Assembly: GCA_025963345.1 (NCBI GenBank)
Contig: JAOPUS010000045.1
Coordinates: 1-9,410, forward strand
From: Blastococcus sp.
Lineage (GTDB): Bacteria > Actinomycetota > Actinomycetes > Mycobacteriales > Geodermatophilaceae
Length of the DNA stretch: 9,410 nucleotides
Direction of reading: 5' to 3'
This document shows, one piece after another, positions 5,533-9,410 of the stretch (position 1 is its first letter; each line of letters begins with the position of its first letter). A program made the translations under genes and the position numbers. The notes beneath the pieces are model-generated. The model did no database searches. It was not told the DNA's origin and was given only the letters and a program-made list of their open reading frames with translations.

Positions 5533-8500
5533 TCAGCCGGTCGCGGGTTGGCCGTAGAAGACGTCCTCGACGACCGAGCGGGCGTGCCGGGAGGTCCGCC
5601 GGTAGTCGTCGAGGAACTGGCCCGGGTCCATGTCCGGTGCGTAGCCGCAGGCACGGGCGACGCCGGCCAGCTCCAGGCCAGGCCGTGGCAGCTGGTCACT
5701 CGGCCGGCCCCGCACCAGGAAGATCGCGTTGCGGGCGCGGGTGGCCAGCTCCCACGCCGACCGGAGGGCCTCGAGCTGCTCGGCGTCGAGCAGCCCGGCC
5801 TCCCCGAGCGCGGCCAGCCCCTCCACGGTCGAGGGCACCTGCAACTCGGGGGTTCCTGCGGCGTGCTGAAGCTGCAGCAGCTGGACGGTCCATTCCACGT
5901 CGGCCAGACCGCCGCGGCCGAGCTTGGTGTGGGTGGCCGGGTCGGCGCCGCGCGGCAGCCGCTCGCGCTCCACCCGCGCCTTGATCCGGCGGATCTCGGC
6001 GACCTGCTCAGTGGTCAGCCCGTCGACCGGGTAGCGGATCGGGTCGATGAGGGCCACGAACTCCTCGCCGAGCTCCTCGTTCCCGGCCACCGGCACCGCG
6101 CGGAGCAAGGCCTGCACCTCCCAGACGGAGACCCAGCGCTCGTAGTACTCGCGGAACGCCGAGAGGCTGCGCACCAGCGCACCCTGCCGGCCCTCCGGGC
6201 GCAGGTCGGCGTCGACCTCGAAGGCCGGGTCGGGGGCCGGCTCGCCGAGCAGGCGGCGGAGGGTGTGCGCGACGGCGTTGGCCGCGGCGGTCGCCTTCCC
6301 CTCATCCGCGCCGTCCCGGGCGCGGTGGACGAAGAGGACGTCGGCATCGGAGCCGAAACCCATCTCGCCGCCGCCCAGCCGCCCCATCCCGATGACGGCG
6401 AGATCCATCGGCACGTCGGCGGCGTCGATGCCCGTCTCGAGCGCGTACGCCCGGATCGCCACGTCCAGCCCGGCCTGGAGCGTGGCCACGGCGATGTCGG
6501 TGAGCGCCGCCCCCAGCCGGACGACGTCCAGGCGGCCGAGCAGGTCCGCCGACGCCACCCGCAGCAGCTCCTGCCGGCGCAGCCCGCGCAGCACCCGGAT
6601 GCCCTCCTGCGGGTCCGGGGCCCGCGCGGCGGCCTGCCGCCACGCCCCGGCCAGGGCCCCCGCCGTCCGCGGCTCGAGCTGGTCGTCGTCGGCGAGCAGC
6701 CGCAGCGCCTCGGGCGTGCGGGTCAGCAGCGAGGCGATGTACTGGCTGGACCCCAGCAGCTGTGCGAGCCGCTCGGCCACCTGACCCTCGTCCCGCAACA
6801 GCCGCAGATACCACTGGTTGCCGCCGAGCGCCTCGCTGACCTGTCGGTAGGCCAGCAGCCCCGCGTCAGGGTTGGGGCAGGACGCAAAGGTCTGGAGCAG
6901 CACCGGCAGCAGGTACTTCTGCATCGAAGCCGAGCGGGACACCCCGCCGGTGAGCGCAGCGAGATGGCGCAACGCCGCCTCGGGGTCGGCGAACCCGAGC
7001 GCGCGCAGCCAGTCCCCCGCCGCCTTCGACCCCAGCTGCAGTTGCTCGCCGGGCACACGGGCGACCGCGGACAGCAGCGGCCGGTAGAACAGCTTCTCGT
7101 GCAGCCGGCGTACCTCGCGGGTGTGCAGCGCCAGCTCGGCCTGCAGCACGTCGGTCGCCTGGCCGCGGTGGTCGGGCTTGTAGCCCAGGGACCGCGCCAG
7201 CCAGCGCAGCTGCTGGTCGTCGGTCGGCAGCAGGTGGGTACGGCGCAGCCGGAGCAGCTGCAGCCGGTGCTCGACGGTGCGCAGGAACCGGTAGGAGGCG
7301 ATCAGCGTGGCGGCGTCCTCCCGCCCGACGTACCCCCCGGCCGACAGCGCCATCAGGGCGGGCAGCGTGCCGCCCACGCGCAGAGACGGGTCGACCCGGC
7401 CGTGCACCATCTGCAGCAGCTGGACGGCGAACTCGACGTCGCGCAGGCCGCCCCGGCCGAGCTTGAGCTCCCGCTCGGCCTTCTCGGGCGGGATGTTGGC
7501 CTCCACCCGGCGGCGCATCGCCTGCACCTCGGCGACGAATCCCGGACGATCGCCGGCCTTCCAGACCAGCGGCCAGAGCGCGTCGACGTAGCCGCGGCCC
7601 AAGTCGGGATCGCCGGCCACCGGCCGCATCTTCAGCAGCGCCTGGAACTCCCAGGTGCTGGCCCACTGCTCGTAGTAGGCCTGGTGCCCGGCGAGGGTGC
7701 GCACGAGGGCACCGGCCTTGCCCTCCGGGCGCAGCGCGGCGTCGACCTCCCACGCGGCCTCGTGGCAGATCCGCATGAGCGACGCCGCGACGCGGGTCGC
7801 GCTGGTCAGCGCCGCGCTCTCGGAATCGCGGGGGTCCACCGGCTCGGCGACGAAGACGACGTCGACGTCACTGACGTAGTTGAGCTCCCGGCCACCGGTC
7901 TTGCCCAGGGCGATGACCGCGAGCCGGCAGGGCGCGGCCGACGCCGGCTGCTCGGCGACGGCGAGTGCCATCCCGGCCGTGAGCACGGCGGCTGCGATGT
8001 CGGCGAGCTCGGACGCGGCCTCCTCCGCAGGCAGCCCGTCGCCCAGGTCGCGGCCGGCGAGGGAGAGGATCGCCCGGCGGTAGGCCAGCCGGAGCGCGGC
8101 GATCCGCTTCGGGGAGGCATCGGGCGCGCCCTTGCCCAGCCGCACCCCCCACGGCGGATCGTCGGGGTCGGCGCCGACGGCGGCCAGCATCTGCCGCTGC
8201 AGTTCGCTCGCCGACGGGCCGGTCGAGCCGCGGCCGTTCCCCTCGACCCAGTCCTCGAGCACGGTCCAGTCGCCCGGGTGGGCGGCGAGGTGGTCGGCCA
8301 ACCCGGAGCTGGCGCCCAGCACCGCCAGCAGGCGGCTGCGCAGCAGGCCCGAGCCGCGCAGGTGGGCCAGCAGGGCCGCGGCCTCCGCGCCGGAGTGGTC
8401 CTTGCGGTCGAGGGCCTCGACCAGCCGGTGCAGCGAGCGCAACGCCAGGTCGGGGTCACCGGACCGCGCGAGCGCGGCCACGACCGGACCGGCCTCGGGA

Positions 8501-8643
8501 TCGGCGGGCTCGTTGCGCTCGAGGTCCCACAGCCCGAGCGCGGGATCGGACAGCAGCGCCGCGGCCCGCTCGCCGTCCTCGAACCCGAACCGGACCAGCC
8601 GCACGATCGCCCGGCGCGGGATCTCCGCCTCTGTGCTGCTCAT
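5533..8643 (-). CDS. glnE: Bifunctional glutamine synthetase adenylyltransferase/adenylyl-removing enzyme
   Basis: The 1036-residue protein has the full two-domain layout of GlnE and normal actinobacterial length. The N-terminal nucleotidyltransferase domain (adenylyl removase) carries GGRELNYVSDVD (250-261; D259, D261), DAALRPEGKAGALV (301-314) and GRGGLRDVEF (396-405). The C-terminal domain (adenylyl transferase) repeats the pattern with GGGEMGFGSDAD (757-768; D766, D768), DADLRPEGRQGALV (811-824) and GRGGLADVEW (909-918). All metal-binding aspartates are present, so both activities should be intact. GlnE adds or removes AMP on a tyrosine of glutamine synthetase GlnA, lowering or restoring its activity as nitrogen supply changes, usually under PII control. 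The ATG at 8643-8641 lies 4 nt after the stop of the upstream amidotransferase, so the two are probably translated from one message. No glnA is in the window. Confidence 0.97.
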   Translation of the reverse strand: MSSTEAEIPRRAIVRLVRFGFEDGERAAALLSDPALGLWDLERNEPADPEAGPVVAALARSGDPDLALRSLHRLVEALDRKDHSGAEAAALLAHLRGSGLLRSRLLAVLGASSGLADHLAAHPGDWTVLEDWVEGNGRGSTGPSASELQRQMLAAVGADPDDPPWGVRLGKGAPDASPKRIAALRLAYRRAILSLAGRDLGDGLPAEEAASELADIAAAVLTAGMALAVAEQPASAAPCRLAVIALGKTGGRELNYVSDVDVVFVAEPVDPRDSESAALTSATRVAASLMRICHEAAWEVDAALRPEGKAGALVRTLAGHQAYYEQWASTWEFQALLKMRPVAGDPDLGRGYVDALWPLVWKAGDRPGFVAEVQAMRRRVEANIPPEKAERELKLGRGGLRDVEFAVQLLQMVHGRVDPSLRVGGTLPALMALSAGGYVGREDAATLIASYRFLRTVEHRLQLLRLRRTHLLPTDDQQLRWLARSLGYKPDHRGQATDVLQAELALHTREVRRLHEKLFYRPLLSAVARVPGEQLQLGSKAAGDWLRALGFADPEAALRHLAALTGGVSRSASMQKYLLPVLLQTFASCPNPDAGLLAYRQVSEALGGNQWYLRLLRDEGQVAERLAQLLGSSQYIASLLTRTPEALRLLADDDQLEPRTAGALAGAWRQAAARAPDPQEGIRVLRGLRRQELLRVASADLLGRLDVVRLGAALTDIAVATLQAGLDVAIRAYALETGIDAADVPMDLAVIGMGRLGGGEMGFGSDADVLFVHRARDGADEGKATAAANAVAHTLRRLLGEPAPDPAFEVDADLRPEGRQGALVRSLSAFREYYERWVSVWEVQALLRAVPVAGNEELGEEFVALIDPIRYPVDGLTTEQVAEIRRIKARVERERLPRGADPATHTKLGRGGLADVEWTVQLLQLQHAAGTPELQVPSTVEGLAALGEAGLLDAEQLEALRSAWELATRARNAIFLVRGRPSDQLPRPGLELAGVARACGYAPDMDPGQFLDDYRRTSRHARSVVEDVFYGQPATG

Positions 8644-8647
8644 GCCC

Positions 8648-9379
8648 TCAGGCAGCCTGGCGGGCGCGGGCGGTGACCAGGTCGGCGAACCGGGTCGCGA
8701 ACGCGGCCCAGACCTCTTCGACGTCCGGGTGGGCGGCGGTCGCGCGGGCGCAGATGGTCTCCAGGTCGTGCGGGGTCGCCGCGACCCCGACCGGATCGGA
8801 CTCGGCCCACGCCCGCACCATCTCCGGCGTCGTCTCGATGTGGAACTGCAGGCCGTAGACGTGCCGGCCGACGCGGTAGGCCTGGTGCGGGTAGTGCGGG
8901 TTGCTCGCCAGAAGCGCGGCTCCCGTGGGCAGCTCGGAGATCTCGTCGTGGTGCCACTGGATGACGTCGGGCGAGAGCGGCACCGGGCCGAACACCGGGT
9001 CGGCGTCGGCGGCGTCCCGCTTGGCGACGAGGGTGGCGCCGACCTCCGGGCCGTCGATGCCCACCCGGGTGCTCCCGCCGCCGACCTGCGCCAGGATCTG
9101 CGCGCCGAGGCAGATCGCCAGCGTCGGGAGGTCGGCGCTCAGCGCCTGGCCCAGGAGCGCGCGGACGCCCACCAGCTCCGGGCTGGTCTCCGGCGAGTCC
9201 ATCGACGACTGCGGACCACCCAGGACGACCAGCCCGTCGTAGCCGTCGAGGGTCTCCGGCAGGTCGTCGCCCGCGCGGATGTGCCGCTCGTGGAGTTCCA
9301 GACCGGCCGACCGCAGCCAGTCGCCGAGGCGGGCAGGCGGATCGGTCTCACTGGGGACGACGACGAGCAGACGGGCCAC
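8648..9379 (-). CDS. Class I glutamine amidotransferase (GuaA-N-like, COG0518 type)
   Basis: The 243-residue protein is a stand-alone class I glutaminase domain. The nucleophile elbow is AICLGAQ with C90, and the His-Glu pair is in GLQFHIETTPEMV (H180, E182), completing the Cys-His-Glu triad. VLGGPQSSM (52-60) supplies the conserved oxyanion-loop glycines. Such domains release ammonia from glutamine or hydrolyse gamma-glutamyl bonds; no synthetase domain is attached, and the acceptor is unknown. The GTG at 9379 starts the frame; the -10-like TAACCT ends six bases before it and no Shine-Dalgarno is present, which suggests a leaderless mRNA. It precedes glnE by 4 nt, so it sits in a glutamine-metabolism context, but a role in controlling nitrogen flux is inference. 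Frequent names for relatives are GMP synthase-like or gamma-glutamyl-gamma-aminobutyrate hydrolase-like. Confidence 0.92.
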   Translation of the reverse strand: MARLLVVVPSETDPPARLGDWLRSAGLELHERHIRAGDDLPETLDGYDGLVVLGGPQSSMDSPETSPELVGVRALLGQALSADLPTLAICLGAQILAQVGGGSTRVGIDGPEVGATLVAKRDAADADPVFGPVPLSPDVIQWHHDEISELPTGAALLASNPHYPHQAYRVGRHVYGLQFHIETTPEMVRAWAESDPVGVAATPHDLETICARATAAHPDVEEVWAAFATRFADLVTARARQAA

Positions 9380-9399
9380 GTCGCCAGGTTAGTCAACCA
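9380..9399 (-). promoter_or_regulatory. Probable leaderless promoter -10 for the amidotransferase-glnE unit
   Basis: On the minus strand TAACCT (9391-9386) fits the actinobacterial -10 pattern TAnnnT, and six bases (GGCGAC) separate it from the GTG, the usual geometry when transcription starts at the start codon. The -35 would fall at or beyond the window edge. GGTT-N4-AACC (9399-9388) overlaps the -10 and might be an operator, though its arms are only 4 bp. Confidence 0.5.
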
Positions 9400-9410
9400 G
9401 CCCCGTCAGG

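Noticed and set aside
4469..5557. Plus-strand open frame of 362 codons opposite aqpZ
   Set aside because: Antisense shadow of an unmistakable aquaporin with both NPA loops; charged repetitive translation without motifs.
5548..8676. A plus-strand open frame of 1042 codons opposite glnE
   Set aside because: It mirrors glnE, whose product has all GlnE motifs. Its translation is rich in Gln, Arg, Gly and His with no domain, the usual antisense shadow of GC-rich codon bias.
1..9410. Mobile element, phage, defence or CRISPR system
   Set aside because: No transposase, integrase, terminal repeats, regularly spaced repeats or defence-type domains are visible on either strand.

Overview
The window is GC-rich chromosomal DNA with the codon bias, GTG starts and gene content of an actinobacterium. 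The GAF-type chemoreceptor remnant, the glnE sequence and the overall style fit Geodermatophilaceae (Blastococcus, Geodermatophilus, Modestobacter) best. That family assignment is inference; only the high GC and actinobacterial character are clear from the sequence. I see no tRNA, rRNA, CRISPR array, insertion sequence, integrase or prophage gene, and most of the window looks like ordinary housekeeping chromosome.

Left part, minus strand: the 5' two thirds of a molybdenum-hydroxylase FAD subunit (1-571, running off the window edge) lies downstream of a 12-helix MFS transporter of the sugar-porter type (747-2249). The 175-bp gap between them holds two GC-rich hairpins; the one nearer the FAD subunit can fold in two mutually exclusive ways. 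A divergent intergenic region (2250-2396) separates the transporter from a plus-strand gene.

Middle part: a plus-strand gene for a heme-oxygenase-like diiron (HDO) protein of unknown reaction (2397-3410) is followed, 20 bp later, by a clearly broken methyl-accepting chemotaxis gene (3431-4142). The chemoreceptor remnant keeps half a GAF domain and the signalling tip, in three reading frames. Converging on it from the right is a minus-strand CDGSH iron-sulfur protein gene (4152-4481 or 4571), whose upstream neighbour is an AqpZ-type water channel (4562-5419).

Right part, minus strand: a class I glutamine amidotransferase (8648-9379), probably read from a leaderless promoter at the right edge, is followed after only 4 nt by glnE (5533-8643), the two-domain adenylyl transferase/removase that controls glutamine synthetase. 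These two likely form one transcription unit concerned with glutamine and nitrogen. aqpZ and the CDGSH gene follow 113 bp downstream of glnE and may be a separate unit.

There is no obvious new multi-gene system. The items most worth a second look are the HDO diiron protein with a CDGSH protein close by, the internally deleted chemoreceptor between them, and the alternative hairpins ahead of the FAD subunit gene.
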